DNA of 64,000 bases from an uncultured Spirochaetaceae bacterium (lineage in GTDB: Bacteria > Spirochaetota > Spirochaetia > Sphaerochaetales > Sphaerochaetaceae), in NCBI GenBank assembly GCA_944389295.1, contig CALXLV010000019.1:1-64000 (forward strand). Direction: 5' to 3'. Positions within the stretch are counted from its first letter, which is position 1. Every line of letters begins with the position of its first letter. The position numbers and the translations under genes were made by a program. The notes under the pieces were generated by a model. The model searched no databases. It was not told the DNA's origin and was given only the letters and a program-made list of their open reading frames with translations. This document shows, piece by piece, positions 50,377-58,792 of this stretch.

Positions 50377-51576
50377 ATGAAGAAGATTGCCGTTCTGCTG
50401 TTTACCGCAGCCGTTCTCATTTCAGGGACAGCCGCATCCGATATAGGTTTTTTCTGCGATGGCATTGAGCAGCATCCCGAGATTCTCTGGGGATTCCTTC
50501 CGACATATATTTCAGGCGGAATGGACTACACGGGAGTGAGCCTTCTCGAGGACGACACCACGACGCTGCGCTTCCGTGTCGGCGCTGGATACATTGAGAG
50601 AAGATTCTGGAAGGTTCCGGACGGTGAGACGCATGATAGATACGACGCGAAGCCCGGGGCAGAGGTCAAGGAGATGAATCCTCTCACATACGATGTCATA
50701 TCAGTGGACTGGGGGCTTAGGTTCGTGCAGGGATTCTTCGATTCCCCGACGGGTGACAAGGACTTCCTGAATGTCTCAGTGGGATATGAGGGAAAGTTCG
50801 AGGAAGCGCGCGATTCAATTGTCACAGGAGAGAGAAAGGATACGTTCCTGGGAAGCGAGGAGGTTCTCTCCATCGATTCATTCCTCGGCCCTGACTATGA
50901 CGGTGATGTCTACCCGGACCTCAGAGGCAATCATCAGTATCTCGGAACGAACTTCAATCTGGCTCTTGAGCTGGATGCCATGAGCGATACGATAGCGACG
51001 AATGACGGCTATCTTATAACTCTCGAGGCCGACTGGTCTCCGTACGCGCTCAACTCATCTCTCTCCGGCAAGGCCGATTTCTACCAGCTGACGGCGAACG
51101 CCATCGGAGCCAAGACGCTTTACCAGTACAAGACAGGTGATATGAACTGGTTCTCGCTTGTGGTGATAGACAGACTCCGCCTCAACTGGCTTTCAGGCGA
51201 TCTCGTTCCCGGATATGTGCAGAAGCTGGGTTCTCTGGGGCGCCTTGTCAGAGGCTACAGCAACTATACCTACGCCACAGAGTTCACAGCTGTGAACAAC
51301 TTTGAGTTCAGGCTCACCGGCCCTTCGATGGGAGTGAACGGCATCAGTCCGAGAGTTAACATCTTCTTCGATATGGGCTACGGCTGCGGCGATTACCTCA
51401 ACACCTCGATAGAAGGCGATAACTTCCTCGCATCGACGGGTGCACAGTTCACAGTTTCGTTCTTTGATTTCATCGATCTGGGGTATCAGGTGGCGTGGCT
51501 TCTCGGAGACGGGTACAACTTCAGCAAGGGTGACACGTCATTCTCGGGCTCATTCACCTTCTTTCTGGATTTCTGA
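50377..51576 (+). CDS. Outer-membrane beta-barrel protein
   Basis: This 399-residue precursor has a 20-residue signal peptide (TAASDIG cleavage region) and many amphipathic beta strands. The terminal strand ends SGSFTFFLDF, with the C-terminal aromatic typical of barrel insertion. GAGGGAAG precedes the ATG. No family recognised; porin or adhesin roles are possible. Its 3' end overlaps the convergent acyltransferase-like gene by 23 nt. Confidence 0.75.
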   Translation: MKKIAVLLFTAAVLISGTAASDIGFFCDGIEQHPEILWGFLPTYISGGMDYTGVSLLEDDTTTLRFRVGAGYIERRFWKVPDGETHDRYDAKPGAEVKEMNPLTYDVISVDWGLRFVQGFFDSPTGDKDFLNVSVGYEGKFEEARDSIVTGERKDTFLGSEEVLSIDSFLGPDYDGDVYPDLRGNHQYLGTNFNLALELDAMSDTIATNDGYLITLEADWSPYALNSSLSGKADFYQLTANAIGAKTLYQYKTGDMNWFSLVVIDRLRLNWLSGDLVPGYVQKLGSLGRLVRGYSNYTYATEFTAVNNFEFRLTGPSMGVNGISPRVNIFFDMGYGCGDYLNTSIEGDNFLASTGAQFTVSFFDFIDLGYQVAWLLGDGYNFSKGDTSFSGSFTFFLDF

Positions 51577-52105
51577 GTCTTTCCCCGCCTTCCCAGAAGC
51601 GCACCATCCCTGCAGAGCCGTCGGGACGTTTCCTTTTCACGACGCGTTCGAAGCGGGGACGGTTGAAACGCTGGATTATTATGCATGGGGCGTTCAGCAG
51701 CACCGACCATATGATTATCTTGATGTCAGCCGAAGGTCCGGATATGAGGCAGATCATAAGGGCAAAGATGAATGCATAGCCGTGGCAGAGCTCCGCGCGG
51801 AGACTCTCAAGGATATACTTCGTGAGGTACTCAGGCCCCGGATGTCCGTCTCCCCCGATGCTTTTCTTGTCGAATGTTCCTGCGACTGGGATATACTCCT
51901 TCCATGCCCTGACGCGGAAGATATCCTGATAGATTTTCCCTCCGTTCTCCCATTTATGGGTGCGGAAGAAAGGATACATCCTGTAGAGAGCGGGGTAGCT
52001 CAGAAGATTGACAAGGTATGATGCGATGATCTGGGAGAGTATGACTATCGCGCCTACAGGCCAGCCAGAGAGCGGGAAGAGACTTCTTATCCAGCGCAGC
52101 ATCAT
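51554..52105 (-). CDS. CrtO-like glycosyl-diaponeurosporenoate acyltransferase family
   Basis: This 183-residue membrane protein has helices near residues 14-36 and 110-150, separated by the motif YQDIFRVRAWKEYIPVAGTF, which matches the family of staphyloxanthin acyltransferase CrtO. No carotenoid genes are nearby, so it probably acylates another glycolipid. The start overlaps the RlpA-like stop by 4 nt. Confidence 0.65.
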   Translation of the reverse strand: MMLRWIRSLFPLSGWPVGAIVILSQIIASYLVNLLSYPALYRMYPFFRTHKWENGGKIYQDIFRVRAWKEYIPVAGTFDKKSIGGDGHPGPEYLTKYILESLRAELCHGYAFIFALMICLISGPSADIKIIIWSVLLNAPCIIIQRFNRPRFERVVKRKRPDGSAGMVRFWEGGERLRNPERR

Positions 52106-52704
52106 GAGTAGGGGTTGGCTTCGCTGAGAAGCTCCGCGTGCTCTATTCCCGAGAGCGCTATCCTGTCATATGTATCTTCGACCTGGAATGCCATGACGTG
52201 ACGCACAAAGAGGTGGATTCCGTTCTCCTCGGCAGATGCATAGGGTCTCAGCCCGTTTTCCAGGAGACGGCTGTATATTTTCTCTGCCTCGGATGCATCG
52301 GGGAATATGCCGAGATCGAAGGAGTACCACCCGGTGTTTCCTCCGCTTTCACGCGTTATCGTTCCTTCCCTGATCACGGACACCTTGATATCCGCAAGTC
52401 CTGTGTCCATCATTCCCAGTTTCTCAGCCGCCGCTTTCGTCAGCGCTATCGTGCGTCCTTCCGGCAGTTCAGGAAGAGTGTCAGTGACAGTCGTCACGAT
52501 GCTCAGTCCCGTGGCGGGATTGGAGAGCTCGACGACAGAGCCCAGAGGTATATCATTGCTTGCCGCCCCGTCCTTGCTGTCATCGAAGATTGTCCCGCTT
52601 GCGGTGAAATAGCCCGGCTCCATGGCAGTGTACCATGATGCGGTCTCCGCATAGAGCGCGGAGGAGATGACGAGGAGAGTGATGACAGTCAGTACCTTTC
52701 TCAT
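52102..52704 (-). CDS. rlpA: RlpA-like protein with SPOR-like tail
   Basis: This 200-residue secreted protein has signal peptide MRKVLTVITLLVISSALYA, then a double-psi beta-barrel (AETASWYTAMEPGYFTASGT; TVTDTLPELPEGRTIALT) and a C-terminal SPOR-like segment (GWYSFDLGIFPDASEAEKIY). RlpA proteins cut or bind denuded peptidoglycan at the septum. The catalytic Asp region (T-D) is retained; the lipobox is lacking. A perfect TATAAT lies 6 nt before the ATG and there is no Shine-Dalgarno. Confidence 0.8.
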   Translation of the reverse strand: MRKVLTVITLLVISSALYAETASWYTAMEPGYFTASGTIFDDSKDGAASNDIPLGSVVELSNPATGLSIVTTVTDTLPELPEGRTIALTKAAAEKLGMMDTGLADIKVSVIREGTITRESGGNTGWYSFDLGIFPDASEAEKIYSRLLENGLRPYASAEENGIHLFVRHVMAFQVEDTYDRIALSGIEHAELLSEANPYS

Positions 52705-52710
52705 ACCCGG

Positions 52711-52716
52711 ATTATA
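52711..52716 (-). promoter_or_regulatory. TATAAT box 6 nt before rlpA ATG
   Basis: A consensus TATAAT on the minus strand is separated from the ATG at 52704 by 6 nt. One of the two perfect boxes in the leaderless set. Confidence 0.6.
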
Positions 52717-52751
52717 TTGCTGAAACGTGTAAGTATCCAGAGAGATCGTTC

Positions 52752-52781
52752 TTGACAGAAATCAACGGGGGGGGGTATGCT
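52752..52781 (+). promoter_or_regulatory. Cassette promoter 4 with G9 spacer tract
   Basis: TTGACA (52752-52757), an 18-bp spacer ending in nine G (52767-52775), then TATGCT (52776-52781). The spacer is 1 bp shorter than in the other three copies. Confidence 0.75.
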
Positions 52782-52809
52782 CTGAGCAGTAAATTTTAGG
52801 AGGATTGAA

Positions 52810-53391
52810 ATGAAGAAGGTTTTGATCATGCTGATGGCTGCTCTCATGCTTTTCGCATTTGCGGCCTGTGACGATGATTCCCCGGCTCCCGGAAAGGAAA
52901 TTGCCAGCTATTCCGGAGAAGAACTTGTAACGAATCTTGACCATGAGAAAGGCTCTCTTGCATTTGCTGATGACAAGGTCACAGTTACGAAGGAAGGTGC
53001 CTACTATGAAGGCAAGCTCGCAGAGGGAAAGACCTATGTCGTTTCCTATGATCTTACGATTTCCGGCAATGGCAGCGTAGCATTCAACCACAATCTTACC
53101 GGCGATAGCCATTTCTGCCAGGCTTATACCGTGTTCACGGCAGGTGAGGACGGTGTGACTGCAGAGGTAAGGCCTGAGACAAGCATGGCCGGAGTCACGG
53201 AGATGGGAGCCATCAAGGATGGAAAGGTCACTGTGACTGCAGCCTATACTGCTGATTCCGTGACTGTTTCCTTCAATGGACAGAGTGCGGCAGTGAATAC
53301 TGAAAAGGATGCCACGGGTATCTTCTGGTGCATCTCCGCTGTGGATGGAGCGGTTGTGACAATCGATAATTTCTCAGTTGTTGAGAAGTAA
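52810..53391 (+). CDS. Cassette lipoprotein 4
   Basis: This 193-residue precursor has signal peptide MKKVLIMLMAALMLFAFAAC, lipobox FAAC with lipidated Cys20, and an acidic CDDDS start. The mature part looks like a jelly-roll or carbohydrate-binding beta sandwich (repeated AYY, TYVVSYDLTISG, VTIDNFSVVEK strands), though I cannot assign a family. GGAGGATTGAA precedes the ATG. Confidence 0.8.
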   Translation: MKKVLIMLMAALMLFAFAACDDDSPAPGKEIASYSGEELVTNLDHEKGSLAFADDKVTVTKEGAYYEGKLAEGKTYVVSYDLTISGNGSVAFNHNLTGDSHFCQAYTVFTAGEDGVTAEVRPETSMAGVTEMGAIKDGKVTVTAAYTADSVTVSFNGQSAAVNTEKDATGIFWCISAVDGAVVTIDNFSVVEK

Positions 53392-53409
53392 TCACAGCGT
53401 GAATGCAGA

Positions 53410-53438
53410 CAGGGACGGCTCCGGCTGTCCCTGTTTTT
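53410..53438 (+). terminator. Strong terminator between cassette lipoprotein 4 and HTH gene
   Basis: A 10-bp stem (53410-53419 with 53424-53433, one G-T pair) and TCCG loop are followed by five T. The HTH start codon comes 7 nt after, so expression of the HTH needs read-through or its own signal. Confidence 0.9.
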
Positions 53439-53444
53439 CAGCAA

Positions 53445-53657
53445 ATGGCAAAAACTAAGGATAACAGCAGAAACCGCAATTACATAATCTCCCTGAAAGC
53501 AAAAGGGGAGATGCTTTCCTGCTTTGAGAAAGGTTTCGGATATAAGCGCACTGCCACTGAAACAGGGCTTACGCGCTATCAGGTGAGGTACTATCACCGC
53601 CGCTTTGCATCCGGCGACACTGCATGGGCTTACAAGCCGTCAAGAGACGAGAGATAA
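53445..53657 (+). CDS. Small cassette HTH protein 4
   Basis: The protein has 70 residues from the ATG at 53445; an upstream in-frame ATG at 53403 would translate through the terminator stem. Core: MLSCFEKGFGYKRTATETGL, then TRYQVRYYHRRFASGD and a tail AWAYKPSR. It is the most divergent of the four but keeps the same helix-turn-helix and GD-x-x-W-A pattern. There is no obvious Shine-Dalgarno. Confidence 0.6.
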   Translation: MAKTKDNSRNRNYIISLKAKGEMLSCFEKGFGYKRTATETGLTRYQVRYYHRRFASGDTAWAYKPSRDER

Positions 53658-53696
53658 TCCGCTGATCTGTGTCTTTCCTCCGTGTCTGCGGGTACG

Positions 53697-53725
53697 TTGA
53701 GAATATCGCTGAAAAACAGCATAAT
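53697..53725 (+). promoter_or_regulatory. lysS promoter, leaderless
   Basis: TTGAGA (53697-53702) and CATAAT (53720-53725) are 17 bp apart; the ATG follows 7 nt after the -10. Transcription would start at or next to the ATG. Confidence 0.6.
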
Positions 53726-53732
53726 TATCATT

Positions 53733-55313
53733 ATGAGCGAGATACAGAATCAGAGTACGCACTGGGCTGATATCACAGCCGACAAGATAATACGCGAGAA
53801 AGGCGATAAGCCTTTATACACATGCGCATCCGGCATAACTCCTTCGGGAACCGTCCATATCGGCAACTTCCGTGAGATCATCACGGTGGAGCTTGTCGTC
53901 AGGGCTCTCAGGGAGAAGGGGAAGAACGTCAGGTTCATATACAGCTGGGATGATTACGATGTTTTCAGGAAGGTTCCCAAGAACATGCCTCAGCCGGAGG
54001 TTCTGGAGAAGTATCTCCGCTTCCCGATAACCCTTGTCCCCGATACCACGGGCAGGGCGGAGAACTATGCGAGGGCTAATGAGAAGGCTGTTGAGGACAT
54101 TCTTCCCGCAGTCGGCGTATTCCCCGAGTATCTCTATCAGGCGGAGAGATACCGCAGCAACCTCTATGCGGAGGACATAAAGCATGCACTCGAGCATCGC
54201 GATGAGATAAGGGCTATCCTCAACGAGTATAGGACCGAGCCGCTGCCGGAGAACTGGTGGCCCGTCGCGGTATTCTCTTCATTCACCAACAAGGATACGA
54301 CGACTGTCCTGGGATGGGACGGCGAGTACGGCCTGACATACCGTGATGACGAGCTTGACAGGACTGAGACTATCGATATCCGCAAAACCCCCAACACCAA
54401 GCTGCCATGGCGCATAGACTGGCCGATGAGATGGGTGAAGGAGGGCGTCGATTTCGAGCCGGGCGGAAAGGATCATCTCACCGAGGGAGGCTCATACGAT
54501 ACCTCCAGGAATGTCGTCAAGGTATTTGGAGGAGAGGCTCCCGTGACGATGCGCTATGACTTCGTGCAGATAAAGGGACACGGAGGCAAGATATCATCAT
54601 CAAGCGGCGATGTCGTCGATCTCTACGATGTCCTTGAGGTCTATCCGCCGGAGATCGTCCGCTATCTCTTTGCCGGCACAAGGCCCTCGGCCGAGTTCGC
54701 GATCTCATTCGATCTCGACGTGCTCAAGATATATGAGGACTATGACAACTGCGAGAGGATATACTTCGGTCTCCTGCCCGTGAACGAGAAGAGGAAGGAG
54801 AAGGAGAAGCGCATCTACGAGCTTTCGCAGGTTGACGGCAGCCGCATTCCCTCAGAGCCTGGATACCAGCTTCCGTTCCGCCATCTCTGCAACTATCTGC
54901 AGATATACTCCGGCGATGCGGAGAAGGTTATCTCAAGACTTTCAGATGCAACAGAAAGTCAGAAGGAGAGGCTCCGCGTTCGCCTCAAGTGTGCAGCTGC
55001 ATGGCTTGAGAAATACGCTCCCGAGGAATTCCGCTTCTCTCTCAGGACAGAGGACACATACCCCGTCAGCGACGGTGAGAGGCAGGCTGTCAGGGACTTC
55101 GCATCCTATGTTGATGAATACCTCGATACTCTTTCCGAGAAGGAGTTCTCCGAGTACATCTATAAGGCCGCTAAGGACAACGGCATGGAGAACGCCGACT
55201 TCTTCCGCCTCATCTACCAGGTTCTGATCGGAAAGGACAAAGGCCCCAAGCTCGCCTCGTTCGTGAAGGCCTGCGGCAGGGACAGCATCATCGGAATCCT
55301 CAGAAAATACTGA
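53733..55313 (+). CDS. lysS: Class I lysyl-tRNA synthetase
   Basis: This 526-residue enzyme charges tRNA-Lys. It is the archaeal-type class I form, shared by spirochaetes, not the common class II. The Rossmann motif is TPSGTVHIGNFRE (HIGN) at about 36-48 and the KMSKS equivalent is KISSSSGDV near 290. Residues after about 360 form the helical anticodon-binding region. A start at GTG 53682 would lie over the promoter; the ATG at 53733 has no Shine-Dalgarno. Confidence 0.96.
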   Translation: MSEIQNQSTHWADITADKIIREKGDKPLYTCASGITPSGTVHIGNFREIITVELVVRALREKGKNVRFIYSWDDYDVFRKVPKNMPQPEVLEKYLRFPITLVPDTTGRAENYARANEKAVEDILPAVGVFPEYLYQAERYRSNLYAEDIKHALEHRDEIRAILNEYRTEPLPENWWPVAVFSSFTNKDTTTVLGWDGEYGLTYRDDELDRTETIDIRKTPNTKLPWRIDWPMRWVKEGVDFEPGGKDHLTEGGSYDTSRNVVKVFGGEAPVTMRYDFVQIKGHGGKISSSSGDVVDLYDVLEVYPPEIVRYLFAGTRPSAEFAISFDLDVLKIYEDYDNCERIYFGLLPVNEKRKEKEKRIYELSQVDGSRIPSEPGYQLPFRHLCNYLQIYSGDAEKVISRLSDATESQKERLRVRLKCAAAWLEKYAPEEFRFSLRTEDTYPVSDGERQAVRDFASYVDEYLDTLSEKEFSEYIYKAAKDNGMENADFFRLIYQVLIGKDKGPKLASFVKACGRDSIIGILRKY

Positions 55314-55326
55314 GCAGGATAGCAGA

Positions 55327-57051
55327 ATGTCCGTTCGCCTCTCATCTTTCATAAAGGGCTACCGCAGGGTGGCCGTGCTCGCGCCGCTCTTCAAGCTCTT
55401 TGAGGCGGTGCTCGAGCTCTGTGTGCCTCTGGCAGTCGCCTCGCTGATAGACAACGGCATCGCCCGCGGCGATATGCATCACATCCTGATGATGGCCCTC
55501 CTGATGGTCGTTCTGGCCATACTCGGTCTCGCCGCATCGGTGACTGCCCAGTATTTCTCGGCAAGGGCCGCCGCTGGGTTCGCGGCGAAGATGAAGAGCG
55601 CGCTCTTCCGCCACATAACATCGCTTTCGGAGATAGACAGGGATATAATCGGGAGCCCCGCGCTGATAACCCGCCTTACCAATGACTCGAACCTCGTGCA
55701 GAACGGCATAAACATGTTCCTGCGACTCTTCATGCGCTCTCCGTTCATAGTATTCGGAGCTGCAGTGATGGCATTCACAGTTGACAGCAGCCTTGCCGTT
55801 ATCTTCGCCGTAGTAATTCCTGTTCTTGGATTCGTCGTTTTCCTCCTGATGAGATACACAGTGCCGATGTACAGCCGCGTGCAGGGAGCGCTGGACAAAG
55901 TGCTCTCGCGCACAAGGGAGAATCTTTCCGGAGTGAGGGTGCTGAGAGCTTTCGGCAAGGAGAGGGATGAGGAGAAGGCATACGGCGCCGATCTCGAGGC
56001 CCTGAGAGGTCTGCAGATGTCGTCAGGCAGAGTCTCCGCGCTGATGAATCCGCTTACATATGTGATCATAAACTTCGCTGTCGCTGTGCTGATAAGCTGC
56101 GGCAGGACACGCTATAACCTCGGGCTTGCGGAAGCCGGCACGATAGTGGCGCTCGTGAACTACATGAGCCAGATTCTCGCTGAGCTCATAAAGCTGGCCA
56201 ATCTGATAATAACGATAGCCCGTGCGATAGCATCAGGAAAGAGAATACAGGCTGTCTTTAATCTCGAGCCATCGATGTCCGAAGCGCCGGATGCCGTCAC
56301 AGAAGGCTCCGACAAGGAGACTGCGGTTGAGTTCCGCGATGTTTCTCTGATCTACAGGGAGGGCGGAGAGCCGTCTCTCTCCTCCATCTCGTTCTCAGTC
56401 AGGCGCGGAGAGCATATAGGCATAATCGGAGGCACAGGATCAGGAAAGACGACCCTTGTCAGCCTCATTCCCCGTTTTTACGATGTCTCTTCAGGCTCTG
56501 TCTCCGTATTCGGTACGGATGTCAGGAAGTGGAAGAGGAGCGCCCTGAGAAGCTCGATCGGATACGTCCAGCAGAAAGCTGTTCTTTTCAAGGGCAGCAT
56601 CAGCGACAATATCCGCTGGGGACGTATGGATGCCAGTGATGATGAGATAAAGCGCGCGCTTGAGAGGGCGGAGGCGTACAGCTTCGTCATGGAGAAAAAG
56701 GGCGGCCTTGATTCCCCTGTAGAGGAGGGAGGAAAGAATCTCTCCGGCGGGCAGAGGCAGAGACTTTCCGTTGCCCGCGCACTTGTCCGCTGCCCAGAGA
56801 TACTTATACTCGACGATTCATCCTCCGCTCTTGATTACGCCACGGAGGCGAGGCTCAGGCACAATCTCTCTGAGCTTGACGGCCTTACCGTTATAACCGT
56901 ATCGCAGAGAGCGGGGTCGCTTATGACCATGGACAGGATAATAGTGCTGGACAGGGGACGCATCGCCGATATGGGCACGCATGAAGAGCTCATGGGAAGA
57001 TGCGAACTCTACCGCGAGATATACAGCTCGCAGTTCGGAGGTGAGGCATGA
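55327..57051 (+). CDS. ABC exporter half-transporter A (degenerate ATP site)
   Basis: This 574-residue fusion has a six-helix membrane domain (1-320) and ATPase domain. Walker A is GGTGSGKTT and the signature LSGGQRQRL is intact. But Walker B ends ILILDDSSSALD, with Asp instead of the catalytic Glu, and the switch His is Gln (VSQRAG). This is the non-catalytic-site partner of a heterodimeric exporter; the catalytic site is contributed by the next gene. Substrate (drug or lipid) unknown. Confidence 0.93.
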   Translation: MSVRLSSFIKGYRRVAVLAPLFKLFEAVLELCVPLAVASLIDNGIARGDMHHILMMALLMVVLAILGLAASVTAQYFSARAAAGFAAKMKSALFRHITSLSEIDRDIIGSPALITRLTNDSNLVQNGINMFLRLFMRSPFIVFGAAVMAFTVDSSLAVIFAVVIPVLGFVVFLLMRYTVPMYSRVQGALDKVLSRTRENLSGVRVLRAFGKERDEEKAYGADLEALRGLQMSSGRVSALMNPLTYVIINFAVAVLISCGRTRYNLGLAEAGTIVALVNYMSQILAELIKLANLIITIARAIASGKRIQAVFNLEPSMSEAPDAVTEGSDKETAVEFRDVSLIYREGGEPSLSSISFSVRRGEHIGIIGGTGSGKTTLVSLIPRFYDVSSGSVSVFGTDVRKWKRSALRSSIGYVQQKAVLFKGSISDNIRWGRMDASDDEIKRALERAEAYSFVMEKKGGLDSPVEEGGKNLSGGQRQRLSVARALVRCPEILILDDSSSALDYATEARLRHNLSELDGLTVITVSQRAGSLMTMDRIIVLDRGRIADMGTHEELMGRCELYREIYSSQFGGEA

Positions 57052-58790
57052 AGAAGAGCCGTGTTTCCGACAGACGCGGCACCATGAAAAGGGTGATCGC
57101 ATGCATAAAGCCTTACAGAGCCGTCCTCACGCTCTCTCTTCTCTCCGCCCTGATATCTTCGGTCTCCTCGCTCATCTTTCCGATGCTCACAGGAAAGGCA
57201 ATCGATGCGATCACTGGAGGAGACGGAAGCCTCTTCATGCGCATGATGCTCTTCATGGCGGCATCCGCTCTTGTCACCGCGCTCTTCCAGTATCTTATGA
57301 ATCTTGCCAACAACAGGATTGCATACGGTATATCGCGGGAGATAAGGGGGAAGGCTTTCGCTCATCTTCAGCGACTTCCGCTCTCATATATAGACAGCCA
57401 TCCCCACGGTGATATCGTCTCGAGGATTGTGAACGACACAGATCAGCTCTCTGACGGCCTCCTTCTGGGCTTCACGCAGCTTTTCACCGGCGTCGTCACG
57501 ATTCTGGGCACGCTCATCTGCATGTTCGCCGTGAACTGGGTGGTGGCGCTCGTTGTCGTCATAGTCACGCCGCTCTCGATCTTCACAGCATCATTCATAG
57601 CACGCAAGACCTTCTCCCTCTTCTATAAACAGAGCGAGGCGAGGGGAGAGCAGACTGCGTTCATAAATGAGATGATAACGGGTGCATCCGTTGTCTCGGC
57701 GTACGGGATGGAGGAGGAGAACCAGAGGCGGTTTGATGAGATAAACTCCCGCTGGGCACATCTTTCCCTCCTCGCGACCTTCTACTCATCGCTGACGAAT
57801 CCCGTCACGCGCTTTGTGAACAGCCTTGTCTACATGGGAGTAGCTCTCTCCGGAGGCATTTCGGCGCTCTGCGGGATAATGAGCGTCGGCGGGCTTGCCA
57901 GCATACTCAGCTACGCTTCCCAGTACACGAAGCCGTTCAACGAGATTTCGGGAGTTGTGACGGAGTTCCAGAACGCTCTGGCCTCCGCTGAGAGGCTCTT
58001 CCGCTTCCTCGATGAGAAGGAGGAGAGCCCCGATGATGCGCTTCCTTCCTTCACTCTCCGCGAAGGGAAGGTCGATGTCAGTCATGTGCGCTTCTCATAC
58101 TCCCCCGATAAAGAGCTGATAAAGGATTTCTCCATCTCTGTGCGCCCGGGAATGCATGTCGCGATCGTAGGTCCGACTGGTTCCGGCAAGACCACGCTTA
58201 TAAACCTCCTCATGCGCTTTTACGCCCCTGAGAGCGGCTCGATCTCGATAGACGGGCAGGCTGCCACCTCTGTAAGCCGCACATCTCTCAGAAAGAGCTT
58301 CGGCATGGTGCTTCAGGATACATGGCTCAAGACGGGGACGATAAGGGAGAACATAGCTCTGGGCAGGCCGGATGCCTCTGATGAGGAGATAAGAGCGGCT
58401 GCGGAGGAGTGCCATCTCGGTTCGTTCATATCCTCTCTTCCCGAGGGTTATGATAGCGTTGTCTCGGATGACAGCGACGGCATATCCGCCGGACAGAAAC
58501 AGCTTCTCTCGATAGCCCGCGTCATGCTTACAAGTCCCGGCATGCTCATACTCGATGAGGCGACGTCATCTATAGATACCCGCACCGAGATGATAATACA
58601 GGAGGCGTTCATGCATCTTATGGAGGGCCGCACGGCGTTCATCGTCGCCCACAGGCTCTCGACGATAAGGAACGCAGACCTGATACTCGTCGTGAAGGAC
58701 GGAGATGTCATAGAGAGCGGCACTCACTCGGAATTCATGGAGAAGGGCGGTTTCTACGCTTCTATGTATTCCAGCCAGTTCCGCGCCTGA
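57048..58790 (+). CDS. ABC exporter half-transporter B (catalytic partner)
   Basis: This 580-residue partner overlaps the upstream gene by 4 nt. Walker A is GPTGSGKTT, Walker B MLILDEATSSID keeps the catalytic Glu and the switch is VAHRLST. Its signature reads ISAGQKQLL instead of LSGGQ. Together with A it has one consensus and one degenerate ATP site, as in TM287/288 and BmrCD. Confidence 0.94.
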   Translation: MKKSRVSDRRGTMKRVIACIKPYRAVLTLSLLSALISSVSSLIFPMLTGKAIDAITGGDGSLFMRMMLFMAASALVTALFQYLMNLANNRIAYGISREIRGKAFAHLQRLPLSYIDSHPHGDIVSRIVNDTDQLSDGLLLGFTQLFTGVVTILGTLICMFAVNWVVALVVVIVTPLSIFTASFIARKTFSLFYKQSEARGEQTAFINEMITGASVVSAYGMEEENQRRFDEINSRWAHLSLLATFYSSLTNPVTRFVNSLVYMGVALSGGISALCGIMSVGGLASILSYASQYTKPFNEISGVVTEFQNALASAERLFRFLDEKEESPDDALPSFTLREGKVDVSHVRFSYSPDKELIKDFSISVRPGMHVAIVGPTGSGKTTLINLLMRFYAPESGSISIDGQAATSVSRTSLRKSFGMVLQDTWLKTGTIRENIALGRPDASDEEIRAAAEECHLGSFISSLPEGYDSVVSDDSDGISAGQKQLLSIARVMLTSPGMLILDEATSSIDTRTEMIIQEAFMHLMEGRTAFIVAHRLSTIRNADLILVVKDGDVIESGTHSEFMEKGGFYASMYSSQFRA

Positions 58791-58792
58791 TC

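Noticed and set aside
53682-53732. GTG start of lysS at 53682
   Set aside because: This would place the promoter (53697-53725) inside the gene and adds a sequence not found in LysRS families.
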